NCBI RefSeq assembly: GCF_000342005.1
Contig: NZ_AOHO01000048.1
Coordinates: 602,540-666,539 of the forward strand
DNA: 64,000 nucleotides
Direction of reading: 5' to 3'
DNA from: Amycolatopsis decaplanina DSM 44594
GTDB taxonomy: Bacteria; Actinomycetota; Actinomycetes; Mycobacteriales; Pseudonocardiaceae
Position 1 is the first letter of the stretch, and every line of letters starts with the position of its first letter. A program made the position numbers and the translations under genes. Below, piece after piece: positions 17,123-33,141 of the stretch. Under the pieces are notes generated by a model. It searched no databases. It was not told where the DNA came from and saw nothing but the letters and a program-made list of their open reading frames with translations.

Positions 17123-18297
17123 GTACCCGTCTCGGAGCCGGCCTGGCTCGTGGCTTCACCATCGCGATCGTGCTCGCGCTGGTCGTCGCCGGCGCGCTGT
17201 GGTGGACGCTCAAGGACGCCGGCCGCAACCACGTGACCGCGTATTTCGCCGGCACGGTCGGCCTCTACGAAGGCAACAGTGTCCGCATGCTCGGTGTGGA
17301 CATGGGCACGGTCACCAAGATCCAGCCGATGGGCAACCAGGTCCGCGTCGAACTCGAGTACGACCGTTCGGTAGCGGTGCCCGCGGACGCGAAGGCGATC
17401 ATCGTGTCGCCGTCGCTGGTCAGTGACCGCTACGTGCAGCTCGCCCCCGCCTACAAGGGCGGCCCGCGGATCGCCGACGGCGCCGTCATTGGCCTCGACC
17501 GCACCGAGGTCCCGCTGGAGGTCGACGAGCTCGCCGCCAGCCTCTCCCGGGTCAGCAAGTCGCTCGGGCCCAACGGCGCCAACAAGAACGGTTCGCTGTC
17601 GAATCTGCTCGACACCGCCGCGAAGAACTTCGACGGCAACGGGCAGGCGCTGCACGACACGATCACGAAGCTCGGCCAGGCCGCGGGCACGTTGTCGGGT
17701 AACAAGGACGACCTGTTCAAGACCGTCGAGAACCTCGGCTCCTTCTCGCAGACGCTGGTGAACAGCGACAAGCAGGTCCGCGACTTCGAGCGGCAGCTCG
17801 CCGACGTCAGCGGATTCCTCGCGGGGGAGCGGGAGAACCTCTCGGCGACGGTGAAGCAGCTGTCGGACACGCTCACCGCGGTGCAGGCGTTCATCGAGAA
17901 GAACCGCGACCGGCTCAAGTCCAATGTGGACAAGCTGGCCAGTGTGACCAAGGTGCTCGTGGACCAGCGCGGCGCGCTCGCCGAGATTCTCGACGTCGCC
18001 CCGGTCGGCCTCGGGAACCTGGTCAACACCTACAACGCCTCGTCGGGCACGCTCGACGCGCGGGCCAACCTCAACGAGCTCACCCAGCCACCGCTGGTGA
18101 TGGTGTGCAACCTGCTCAAGCAGACCCCGGACGCGCTCGACGCGCTGGGCGACGCGTGCAAGGGGATCGCCGGACTGGTCGACGGGCTGGTGCCGCTGCC
18201 GTCGATCGCGCAGGTGATCCAGTCCTCGCAAGCGGGCCAGTTGCCGCCGCTTCCGCTCCCCATCGCCGGTCAGCTCTACGGAACGGCGGCGAAGTGA
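17119..18297 (+). CDS. mceD: Mce-family protein, MceD position
   Basis: The 392-residue protein starts MSTRLGAGLARGFTIAIVLA with a membrane anchor, then an MCE domain (VTAYFAGTVGLYEGNSVRMLG, VDMGTVTKIQPMG) and a helical tail. ATG 17119 overlaps the mceC stop (ATGA) and its own stop overlaps mceE. Order and coupling fit the canonical A-F arrangement. Confidence 0.9.
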   Translation: MSTRLGAGLARGFTIAIVLALVVAGALWWTLKDAGRNHVTAYFAGTVGLYEGNSVRMLGVDMGTVTKIQPMGNQVRVELEYDRSVAVPADAKAIIVSPSLVSDRYVQLAPAYKGGPRIADGAVIGLDRTEVPLEVDELAASLSRVSKSLGPNGANKNGSLSNLLDTAAKNFDGNGQALHDTITKLGQAAGTLSGNKDDLFKTVENLGSFSQTLVNSDKQVRDFERQLADVSGFLAGERENLSATVKQLSDTLTAVQAFIEKNRDRLKSNVDKLASVTKVLVDQRGALAEILDVAPVGLGNLVNTYNASSGTLDARANLNELTQPPLVMVCNLLKQTPDALDALGDACKGIAGLVDGLVPLPSIAQVIQSSQAGQLPPLPLPIAGQLYGTAAK

Positions 18298-19565
18298 TGA
18301 GCTGCAAAGAAACAGGACTCATGGCGCAGAGCTCAGCCGACGAGCACGGAGTGCCGCGAAAGACACTGAAGAAACTCGCTCTCATCGCCTCCGGGACCGT
18401 CGCGGCGCTGACGTTGAGCGGCTGCGGGTTCAGCGGGATCTACGACGTCCCGCTGCCCGGTGGCGCCGAACTCGGTGACCACCCCTACACGGTCAAGGTG
18501 CAGTTCCGGGACGTCCTCGACCTGACCCCGCAGGCCGGGGTGAAGGTCAACGAGGTCTCGATCGGCCGCGTCGAAGCGATCGGACTGACCCAGGACGGCT
18601 GGAACGCCGAAGTCACCCTCCGGGTGAACGGCGACGTGAAGCTGCCGGCGAACGCGCTCGCCAACGTGCGGCAGTCGAGCCTGCTCGGTGAGAAATACGT
18701 CGAGCTGGCCGCGCCCGCCGACGGCCAGGGCAAACTCGCCGACAACGCGGTGATCCCGCTGGCCCGCACGAACCGCAGCGTCGAGGTCGAAGAACTGCTC
18801 GGTGCGCTTTCGCTGCTGCTCAACGGCGGCGGGGTCGAACAGCTCAACACCATCACCAAGGAACTCAACAACGCCACCAGCGGCCGCTCGCCGGAGCTGA
18901 AGGCGCTGCTGAACAACACCAACGAGCTGGTCACGAACCTGGACCGGCAGTCCGCGAACATCACGCGGGCACTCGACGGGCTGAACCGGCTCTCGTCCAC
19001 GCTGAACGGCCAGAAGGACAAGCTGGTCGGCGCGGTCGACAACCTCGGTCCCGGCCTCGGTGTGCTGGAGCAGCAGCGCGGCCAGCTGGTGACCATGCTG
19101 AACGCGCTCAACCACCTCTCCGGTGTCGCCGTCGACACGGTGAACAAGAGCAAGGAAGACCTCGTCGCCGACCTCAAGGCGCTTCAGCCGACGCTGCAGA
19201 AGCTCGGCGAGGCCGGCTCGGATCTGCCGAAGGCGCTGGAGATCCTGTTGACCTTCCCGTTCAGCGACGCCGCCTACGACGGGGTCAAGGGTGACTACTT
19301 CAACTTGTTCGCGAAGGTTGACCTGAACCTGAACGAGATCCTCAAGAACCTCGGCCGCAGCCGTGAGAACGGGCTCAAGGACATCGTCCCGGTGCCGGGA
19401 CTGACCGGGGGCACCGAGGGGCCGGGCGCGAACCCGCCGCTGCCGATCCCGGACAGCGTAGGCGGCACCCAGACCGGCCAGGCGAGTGCGCCGCAGGGTG
19501 GCGGGCAGCCGCGACAGACCGGACCCGCCGGGATCTTCGGCGTGCTGTCGGGAGGTGCCGGCTGA
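18297..19565 (+). CDS. mceE: Mce-family lipoprotein, MceE position
   Basis: The 422-residue protein has a lipobox LSGC with the lipidated Cys43 after a hydrophobic stretch (LALIASGTVAALTLSGC), as expected for MceE, the LprK-type lipoprotein of Mce operons. The MCE domain follows (YTVKVQFRDVLDLTPQAGVK). A Pro/Gly/Gln-rich tail ends the protein. ATG 18297 overlaps the mceD stop; an internal ATG at 18321 (MAQSS) is an alternative. Confidence 0.9.
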   Translation: MSCKETGLMAQSSADEHGVPRKTLKKLALIASGTVAALTLSGCGFSGIYDVPLPGGAELGDHPYTVKVQFRDVLDLTPQAGVKVNEVSIGRVEAIGLTQDGWNAEVTLRVNGDVKLPANALANVRQSSLLGEKYVELAAPADGQGKLADNAVIPLARTNRSVEVEELLGALSLLLNGGGVEQLNTITKELNNATSGRSPELKALLNNTNELVTNLDRQSANITRALDGLNRLSSTLNGQKDKLVGAVDNLGPGLGVLEQQRGQLVTMLNALNHLSGVAVDTVNKSKEDLVADLKALQPTLQKLGEAGSDLPKALEILLTFPFSDAAYDGVKGDYFNLFAKVDLNLNEILKNLGRSRENGLKDIVPVPGLTGGTEGPGANPPLPIPDSVGGTQTGQASAPQGGGQPRQTGPAGIFGVLSGGAG

Positions 19566-20830
19566 TGCTGGTTCGTAGGACGAAGATCCAGCTGGTCGCG
19601 TTCGCGATCATCTCCGTGGTCTTCATCGTGTACGCGCTGATCCGGTTCGCCGGGCTCGGCCAGGTCTTCGGCGACGAGGGCTACACGGTGAAGCTGCAGC
19701 TCAAGCAATCGGGCGGCATCTTCACCAACGCCGAGGTCACGTACCGGGGCTTCAACATCGGCAGGGTCGGCGAGCTGCGCCTGACCAAGACCGGACTGGA
19801 AGCCGACCTCAATATCGCGCCGGACGCCCCGCAGGTGCCCGCCGATCTGGACGCCGTGGTCGCGAACCGGTCGGCGGTCGGTGAGCAGTTCGTCGACCTG
19901 CGGCCGAAGAGCGAGCAGGGACCGTTCCTGAACTCGGGTTCGGTCATCCCGGCCGACAAGGTCAAGACGCCGGTGCCCACCGAGCAGCTCATCGGCGACC
20001 TCGACAGCCTCGCGGCGTCGGTGCCGACCGACTCGCTGCGCAAGGTCGTCGACGAGTCGTACAACGCCTTCAACGGCACCGGCCCGGACCTGCAGCGGCT
20101 GCTCGACACCGCGCGGAGCTTCACCACGACCGCGCAGGAGTACCTGCCGCAGACCGTCCAGCTGCTGGAAAAGGGCGGACAGGTCCTCGAAACGCAGAAC
20201 GACATGGCGAGCTCGATGAAGTCGTTCAGCGCCGACCTCGACAAGCTCTCGGGCACGCTGAAGAACTCCGACGCCGACATCCGTCGGCTGATCGGGATCA
20301 CCCCGCAGGTGGCGAACCAGATCAGTTCGGTGCTCGCCGAATCCGGACCGGGGCTGGGCGCGCTGACGGCGAACCTGCTCACGACGTCGAACCTGCTGGT
20401 GACCCGGCTCGACGGGCTCGAACAGGGCCTGGTGACCTATCCGATGCTGGCGGCGGGCGCGAACAGCGTCGCCAACGACGGCACCGCGCACCTGGGCCTC
20501 GCGCTCAACCTGTTCAACCCGCCTTCGTGCACCAAGGGCTACATCGGACTCGACAAGTACCGCGAAGGCACCGACACGACGCCTCGCGCGCCGAAGGACG
20601 ACGCGTACTGCGCCGAGCCGAAGGGCAGCCCGATCAACGTGCGCGGTTCGCAGAACGTGCCGTACAACGGGGTCCCGCAGATCCCGTCGGAAGGCGACGT
20701 CGCGGCGAACGCCGGCCGTTCCGCCGAGGAACTGGCCAGCCTGCGCGCGGCGCAGGGCATGCCGAGCGTCCTGCAGAGCCCCGGGGTCAGCCTGCCCACC
20801 CTCGGCACGCTGCTGGGCCTGCCCGGCTGA
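19565..20830 (+). CDS. mceF: Mce-family protein, MceF position
   Basis: The 421-residue last Mce subunit begins MLVRRTKIQLVAFAIISVVF (membrane anchor), followed by the MCE domain (YTVKLQLKQSGGIFTNAEVTY) and a long helical region. ATG 19565 overlaps the mceE stop by one base. With mceA-E it completes the six-protein tunnel. Confidence 0.9.
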   Translation: MLVRRTKIQLVAFAIISVVFIVYALIRFAGLGQVFGDEGYTVKLQLKQSGGIFTNAEVTYRGFNIGRVGELRLTKTGLEADLNIAPDAPQVPADLDAVVANRSAVGEQFVDLRPKSEQGPFLNSGSVIPADKVKTPVPTEQLIGDLDSLAASVPTDSLRKVVDESYNAFNGTGPDLQRLLDTARSFTTTAQEYLPQTVQLLEKGGQVLETQNDMASSMKSFSADLDKLSGTLKNSDADIRRLIGITPQVANQISSVLAESGPGLGALTANLLTTSNLLVTRLDGLEQGLVTYPMLAAGANSVANDGTAHLGLALNLFNPPSCTKGYIGLDKYREGTDTTPRAPKDDAYCAEPKGSPINVRGSQNVPYNGVPQIPSEGDVAANAGRSAEELASLRAAQGMPSVLQSPGVSLPTLGTLLGLPG

Positions 20831-20861
20831 GCCCGAGACCGTATATCTAACCTGGAGCGTC

Positions 20862-21383
20862 ATGAGTTCTTCTCGATCGCGGACCCTGGTCCTCGGGGCG
20901 GCGGCGTTCGCGCTCGCGGCCTTCGTCGCCGCGGCGATCTTCGGTGTCATGTGGGCCGTGGCCGCGTCGGACGACAACGCCGACCTGGCGCGCTCGCGGG
21001 ACGAGGTGGTCAAGGCGGGCGGCACCGCGATCAAGGCGTACACCGAGGTCGACTTCGAGAACCTCGACGAGTTCTTCAACAAGCAGAAGGCCGTCTCCGA
21101 CGACAAGATGAGCCAGCAGCTGGCCCAGCTGGAGCCGACCTACCGCAAGGCGCTCGGCGACGCGAAGACCAAGGTCGTGACCACCATCCAGGACATCGCG
21201 GTCGAGGAACTCGACGACCACGAGGGCAAGGCGAGTTTCCTCGCCGCCATCTCCACCCAGGTCACCCAGGGCGACAAGGCGAGCTCGAAGGCGTTGCGCC
21301 TGGAGGTCTCGATGACCCGGGTCGGGGATGAGTGGAAGCTGTCCGGGATCGACAACGTGCCCCTCGTCGCGGCCGGTCAGTAA
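20862..21383 (+). CDS. Mce-associated membrane protein
   Basis: The 173-residue protein has one N-terminal membrane helix (LGAAAFALAAFVAAAIFGVMW) and an extracytoplasmic domain with the fold and pattern of Mce-associated (Mas) proteins, such as the ending VGDEWKLSGIDNVPL. Mas proteins stabilise the Mce complex. ATG 20862 is 31 bases after mceF. Confidence 0.82.
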   Translation: MSSSRSRTLVLGAAAFALAAFVAAAIFGVMWAVAASDDNADLARSRDEVVKAGGTAIKAYTEVDFENLDEFFNKQKAVSDDKMSQQLAQLEPTYRKALGDAKTKVVTTIQDIAVEELDDHEGKASFLAAISTQVTQGDKASSKALRLEVSMTRVGDEWKLSGIDNVPLVAAGQ

Positions 21384-21410
21384 GAGCGTCACCTAGAACG
21401 GAGCCACGTA

Positions 21411-22448
21411 GTGCCCCCCTCCCGTCGCCAGCCCCCTCGCAGCACTCCGCCGGTGCGCCGCCCCCGGGTGGCCGGTCTGCGACGGCCCGGTGCGTCTCCT
21501 GCTCCCGCTTCCGCCTCGGAAGCGCCTGTTTCGGAGGTCGAGGCCGACGAGACGCCGGTGACGGTTCGCCGTCCGTCTCCGCGACCGGCTCCGCGTCCTG
21601 CGCCTGAACCCGAACCTGTCGAGGCCGCTGAGGCTCCTGAGGTCGTGGAGTCCGTTGAGGACACTGCTGAGCCTGAGGTGGCCGCTGTCGAGGCTCCTGA
21701 AGCGCCCGACGCTCCCGAAGCTCCCGACGACGAGGTTGTCGCGAAGCCGAGCCCGCGTGCGAAGGTCCGTGCGGCCGCCGAAGAGAAGCCAGACGACATC
21801 GAAGAGGCCGAAGCCGAGGTCGCCTCGGAGCCTTCGGAGGCTTCAGAGGCTTCAGCGGCCGAGAAGAAACCGGGCTCCAGGCAGCTGATCCTGGCGGGCG
21901 CGCTGGTCGTCGTCGGGCTGCTGCTGGCCGCGACCGCCGTGCTCTTCAAGATCCAGGCCGACGACGTCTCCAGCTCGACGAACAACACGGCGCTGCTGGA
22001 CGTCGCGAAGACCGCGCAGGTCAAGGACCAGGTCGCGAAGGCGACCGAGGCGCTGTTCTCGTACGACTACAACAACATCGCGAAGACCGAGACCGCGGCG
22101 GGCGATCTGCTGGTCAACGACGAGGTGCGGGCGAAGTACAACCTGCTGATGGGCGAGGTCAAACGGCTGGCCCCGCAGCAGAAGATGGTCGTGACCTGCA
22201 AGGTCACCCGCAGCGCCGTCATCCGGCTGGAGGGCGACCGGGCCGACGTGATGGTGTTCGTCGACCAGAGCTCGACGCGGGCCGACACGAACAAGACCAC
22301 CGCCGGGAGCGCGCAGCTGCACTTGAACGCGGAGCTGCAGGGCGACAAGTGGAAGATCACGGCGATGAACACCTACGCCGCTCCGCCCAACCCGGCCGCT
22401 TCCTCGGCCCCCGCCTCACCCCCTGCTTCCCCGGCCCCCTCGAAGTGA
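21411..22448 (+). CDS. Mce-associated membrane protein with long acidic N-terminal tail
   Basis: The 345-residue protein has a Pro/Arg-rich start, then about 130 residues rich in Ala, Glu and Pro (low complexity), one membrane helix (LILAGALVVVGLLLAATAVL) and a C-terminal Mas-like domain ending in LNAELQGDKWKITAMNTY. The tail PASSAPASPPASPAPS is disordered. It is the last gene of the mce operon. GTG 21411 start, 27 bases after the first Mas gene. The acidic tail may contact cytoplasmic partners, which is speculation. Confidence 0.8.
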   Translation: MPPSRRQPPRSTPPVRRPRVAGLRRPGASPAPASASEAPVSEVEADETPVTVRRPSPRPAPRPAPEPEPVEAAEAPEVVESVEDTAEPEVAAVEAPEAPDAPEAPDDEVVAKPSPRAKVRAAAEEKPDDIEEAEAEVASEPSEASEASAAEKKPGSRQLILAGALVVVGLLLAATAVLFKIQADDVSSSTNNTALLDVAKTAQVKDQVAKATEALFSYDYNNIAKTETAAGDLLVNDEVRAKYNLLMGEVKRLAPQQKMVVTCKVTRSAVIRLEGDRADVMVFVDQSSTRADTNKTTAGSAQLHLNAELQGDKWKITAMNTYAAPPNPAASSAPASPPASPAPSK

Positions 22449-22455
22449 CCCCGCC

Positions 22456-22607
22456 GGATCGCGTTTAGCCCGCTAAACGCAGGTCCGCCGCGCTCGTGCT
22501 TGTCCGTGAAGGCCTCCTTGAGGGCCCCAGAGTCCCTCAAGGAGGCCTTCACGGCTCTTCCAGCCCACACCCCGCGCGAGTCGCGTTTAGCCCGCTAAAC
22601 GCGATCC
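22456..22607. repeat. Two intergenic repeats, family P1
   Basis: Copies at 22456-22486 and 22581-22607, both with GCGTTTAGCCCGCTAAACGC. They flank the large palindrome at 22504-22554, 8 bases after the mce operon stop. Confidence 0.88.
22504..22554. repeat. Perfect palindrome with 21-bp arms, family P3
   Basis: The arm CCGTGAAGGCCTCCTTGAGG plus G at 22504-22524 pairs exactly with 22534-22554 across a 9-base loop. No T tract. It probably terminates or insulates the mce operon. Only one clear copy is present in the window. Confidence 0.85.
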
Positions 22608-22641
22608 GCCCGGCGTGACGGTCACCTGGTGCGTCTGGTGG

Positions 22642-22685
22642 TCGTGAGTGGTGGGGACGGTTAGAACCGTCCCCACCACTCACGA
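22642..22685. repeat. Perfect palindrome, family P2 copy 2
   Basis: Two 21-base arms around AG, with the same TCGTGAGTGGT outer part and GACGGTT inner part as 1169-1218, but GGGG/CCCC where that copy has AAGG/CCTT. Both arms changed together. Confidence 0.88.
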
Positions 22686-22906
22686 GCACCGCTACGGTCC
22701 GCCGCTCAGGTCGCCTGAAGTAGGTGAAGGCCTTCACGCGCCGACCCACCTGGCCGACCATGCGGCCCCGCCTCCACCGACGTCGCGGAAGCCTCTTTCA
22801 CAACGTCGAAGGTGGCGAAAGAAGCTTTCGCAACACCCCACGTTTGCCTTCCGCCTCAATAACCCGAATCGCCACTCACGCCCCCAGGCCCCCGGGCTCT
22901 CCGAGC

Positions 22907-23094
22907 GGATCGCGTTTAGCGGGCTAAACGCGATCCGGGGGCCTCTCCTGTGCCCCGCACCAGAAGACTCACCGATCACAACCGCCACACGCCCCGGAAC
23001 ACCCGAAGACGCTCCAGAACACCCCGCCCCCAACCCGGTGACTCTCCGAAGCACCCCCTCCACGGGATCGCGTTTAGCCCGCTAACCGCAGGTC
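22907..23094. repeat. Two intergenic repeats, family P1
   Basis: Copies at 22907-22936 (perfect palindrome with GG at the centre, i.e. the complementary orientation) and 23065-23094 (right arm CTAACCGCAGGTC). They lie in the 1-kb gap before rpoB. Confidence 0.87.
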
Positions 23095-23358
23095 GGCGCC
23101 CCAACGCCGTCACCTGCGGGTATTGGGCGGTAACCAGAATGATCGTCCTGTGAAGCACACCGTGCGGAGCTTCTTCGACGCTGCGCCAACCGGCGGGACC
23201 ACCGCGCGGCATCTTGACTCAGAGCCCCTGTGGGGTCACGCTTACTGGCAACGGTGAGAACCGGCGGTGCCCTTGCGGGAGGGACGGTCCGGGGAGGCCG
23301 AGGAGAGGCATACCTGAAGACGTTGCGATGCAGGCTGGGCCCCATCGGGAGCGCCCCC

Positions 23359-23387
23359 TGGACAGACCGCGACGTTCGGGCTAGACT
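23359..23387 (+). promoter_or_regulatory. Candidate rpoB promoter
   Basis: TGGACA at 23359-23364 and TAGACT at 23382-23387 have the ideal 17-base spacing for a housekeeping sigma factor, about 135 bases before rpoB. The 1.07-kb gap 22449-23522 otherwise holds palindromes and no convincing gene. A second weaker TAGGAT at 23432 may mark another start. Confidence 0.55.
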
Positions 23388-23522
23388 GCTTCTTTGCGCT
23401 GCCCTCTTTCAGGCTGCCCGGAGCCGGTAGTTAGGATAGTGGGCACACGGCACCCTTGACAGACCGCATCAGCTGTTGCTGACGCGGCTGCTCACCGCTC
23501 ATTGTCCCCGGAAGGACGCATC

Positions 23523-27023
<3,501 letters not shown>

Positions 27024-27031
27024 CCCGCGAT

Positions 27032-27060
27032 GAGGCGGGAGCCGCCAAGGCTCCCGCCTC
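27032..27060 (+). other. rpoB-rpoC intergenic hairpin
   Basis: GAGGCGGGAGCC and GGCTCCCGCCTC form a 12-bp perfect stem with a five-base loop, 8 bases after the rpoB stop. No T tract follows, so it more likely serves RNA processing or partial attenuation than full termination. Confidence 0.6.
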
Positions 27061-27108
27061 CGCTCGCCAACTCCTCTAGTCGCATCAACCCCAAGGGGAT
27101 GTAAAGAC

Positions 27109-31020
<3,912 letters not shown>

Positions 31021-31036
31021 TCCACCCAGCTCCACC

Positions 31037-31077
31037 CGAAGCGCCCCTGGCTCCCGGCCAGGGGCGCTTCGCTTTTC
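31037..31077 (+). terminator. Terminator after rpoC
   Basis: A 15-bp perfect stem (CGAAGCGCCCCTGGC and complement) with loop TCCCG is followed by CTTTTCCC. Confidence 0.88.
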
Positions 31078-31085
31078 CCGCCCAA

Positions 31086-31112
31086 GCGCGTTTAGCGGGC
31101 TAAACGCGATCT
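31086..31112. repeat. Intergenic repeat, family P1
   Basis: GCGCGTTTAGCGGGCTAAAC then GCGATCT, directly after the rpoC terminator; complementary-centre (GG) orientation. Confidence 0.87.
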
Positions 31113-31199
31113 GACGGGGACTTGGGGGCGACGATCGGTGCGGGATCCGCTTGAATGCGCGACGGATGGCGGGCGATCCCGGGGCCGTCGGCCGAAAAG

Positions 31200-32333
31200 A
31201 TGGTCGACATGGAACCCCTTGTGACAGCCGAGAACACGACGCCCACCTCGATGGAATACCTGCGGTCCGCCTTGGACGACGTCCACGGGGCCGGTGTGCC
31301 GGGCGCGTTCGCCGAGGTGCGTGCGGGCGAGCGGATCTGGCGTGGCGCCGCCGGAGTCGCCGACCTCGAAACCGGCCGCCCCGTCGAGCCCGGGATGCGG
31401 CAGCGCGTCGGCAGCGTCACGAAGACCTTCGTCTCCGCCGCGGTCCTGCGACAGGTCGAGGACGGGCGACTCGAACTCGACGCGCCGATCGGTGACTACC
31501 TGCCTCGGCTGGTCCCCGGCGAGCGCGGCCGGAAGATCACGATCCGCATGCTGCTCAACCACACCAGTGGCCTCGCGGAGTATCTGCCGTACGCGTTCCC
31601 GTCGCTCAGGGAGTTCGCTCCCGGGAGCCTCGACGACAACCGGTTCCAGACCTTTCGGCCGGCCGAGTTGATCGCGATGGGCGTCGGCGCGCCCGCCACC
31701 GGCGAGCCGGGGAGTACGCCCGGCATTTACTCCAACACGAACTACCTGCTCTTGGGCGAGCTCCTGGAACACCTGACCGGCACCCCGGTGGAGGAGCACA
31801 TCTCCCGAGCCATCATCAAGCCCGCAGGCCTCACGCACACCGGGTTTCCGGCCGGCCCGAAGATCGAGGAACCGCACTCGCGGATGTACGAGGCGTTGTT
31901 CGGTGCGATCGATCCGCCGCGCGATTACAGCGTTTACGACATGTCCTGGGTGATGACCGGCGCAGGTCTGATCTCGACCGTCGGGGATCTCAACCGCTTT
32001 TATCGAAAGCTGCTCGATGGAGAGATCGTCAGCCGGTCGTCGCTGGCGGAGATGCAGCGCCTGGTCCCGGTCATCGCGCAGGACGGGCGGCTGATCGACT
32101 ACGGCCTCGGCCTGTACAAGACCGAGATCCCGGGTCACGGCACCTTCTGGGGGCACGACGGCACGGTGTGGGGAGCCCTGACGATGTCCTGGACCCGCGC
32201 CGATGGCGGACGGCAGTTCTCCGCCGCGATGAACCTCGTGCGGTGGCGCAAGCCGGATGCCGAGGAGTCCCCGCACCCCATCGACGACGCGCTGGCGACC
32301 CTCAAGCACCAAGCCCTGTGCGGCCCCGCCTGA
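31200..32333 (+). CDS. Serine hydrolase of the beta-lactamase / class C penicillin-binding protein family
   Basis: The protein of about 377 residues shows the SxxK nucleophile SVTK (about 72-75), the YxN motif in IYSNTNY and the third motif as HDG (GHDGT), the pattern of EstB-like esterases and D-aminopeptidase-type class C PBPs. No signal peptide is obvious, so it may act in the cytoplasm. The start is uncertain: ATG 31155, 31200 and 31209 are in frame and none has a strong ribosome-binding site. The stop at 32333 is 9 bases from a P1 repeat cluster. Substrate unknown. Confidence 0.8.
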   Translation: MVDMEPLVTAENTTPTSMEYLRSALDDVHGAGVPGAFAEVRAGERIWRGAAGVADLETGRPVEPGMRQRVGSVTKTFVSAAVLRQVEDGRLELDAPIGDYLPRLVPGERGRKITIRMLLNHTSGLAEYLPYAFPSLREFAPGSLDDNRFQTFRPAELIAMGVGAPATGEPGSTPGIYSNTNYLLLGELLEHLTGTPVEEHISRAIIKPAGLTHTGFPAGPKIEEPHSRMYEALFGAIDPPRDYSVYDMSWVMTGAGLISTVGDLNRFYRKLLDGEIVSRSSLAEMQRLVPVIAQDGRLIDYGLGLYKTEIPGHGTFWGHDGTVWGALTMSWTRADGGRQFSAAMNLVRWRKPDAEESPHPIDDALATLKHQALCGPA

Positions 32334-32342
32334 CCGCCGTCC

Positions 32343-32462
32343 GGAGCGCGTTTAGCCCCCTAATCGCGCTCCGCCCGCAGGCGGCGCGACCTGCGTTTAG
32401 CCCCCTAATCGTGATCTGGTGGGTGGGCGGCCTGACTTGCGTTCAGCCCCCTAATCGCGATC
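32343..32462. repeat. Three intergenic repeats, family P1 (asymmetric type)
   Basis: Copies at 32343-32372, 32390-32417 and 32435-32462, all with a CCCCCTAAT half. They fill the gap between the convergent serine hydrolase gene and the VanX-like pseudogene. The last copy supplies the pseudogene's TAG on the reverse strand (32451-32453). Confidence 0.87.
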
Positions 32463-33141
32463 CGCGGGGGAGGGGGCGCAGGTCAGGGAGTATCGGGAGA
32501 CGGGGAAGTCGAAGTAGGTGCCCGGGAACGGCTCCCGTTGAGCGTGTAGTGCCACCACTCCTCGGCGAGGTTCCCGGAACCCGGCCGCCGCGAGCGTGCC
32601 TTGAGGAGTTGCCGGTTCGCCCGGCCTCGCCGGTGATCCGCGGGTCGTCGGTGTGCGAGAGCGTGTCGAAGCAGTCGTACCCGGTGCCCATGTCGACCGT
32701 GTTGTCCGGGAACCGGTCCGGCGCGAAGCAGAGCATCAGCGTCTCGCCCGGCCGATATGGGCGCTGCGGCCGGGGCGGCAGTCTCACGATCGTCAGGTCC
32801 ACCGTGCTCCCACGGCTGTGCCCGGACTTCCCCGCGATGTACCCGTCGGCGAACTCCGCCTTCATCTTCTCGTTCTAGAGGTCCTTGGCCCACCGGACGA
32901 AGTGGTCGACGGCGCGCTGCGGCCGACGAAGTTGTGCTCCCCGCTGGTATCGGATCTCATGCAGGATCGTCGGCGTGACATCGGAGAGCGCGACGAACTC
33001 GGATGGCGCCTTCAGCTCCGAAGCCTGGGCCGGCGCGGGAATCGCGGCGAGTACGGCGAGAGTGGCAACGGCCAACGCTCTTCTGAACGGGCCCGGTGGC
33101 TGTCGACTTGCCGAGATCGTGTAACGAACCCATAACGGCAC
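32451..33141 (-). pseudogene. Decayed secreted VanX-type D-Ala-D-Ala dipeptidase
   Basis: A signal peptide (RALAVATLAVLAAIPAPAQA) and the start of the VanX/DdpX family (SEFVALSDVTPTILHEIRYQ) are readable, then HNFVGR one frame over, then directly RPQRAVDHFVRWAKDL. An internal segment of the family is therefore deleted. A TAG at 32875-32877 interrupts the frame, after which GYIAGKSGHSRGSTVDLTIV follows. Further frame changes separate RANRQLLKA, LAAAGFR, NLAEEWWHYTL (the catalytic EWWH) and EPFPGTYFDFPV. At least one stop, one deletion and about four shifts mean it is inactive. The intact family cleaves D-Ala-D-Ala in the wall. Confidence 0.85.

Noticed and set aside
22950..23153. Short frames in the gap before rpoB
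   Set aside because: They run through palindromic repeats, contain repeat-derived residues and have no ribosome-binding site.
31092..32312. A 406-residue minus-strand frame opposite the serine hydrolase
   Set aside because: The plus-strand frame has the complete SxxK, YxN and HDG motifs, so the reverse frame is a shadow.
32451..33141. Programmed frameshifting in the VanX-like gene
   Set aside because: The lesions include a stop, a deletion of conserved sequence and several unrelated frame changes, which is decay rather than recoding.
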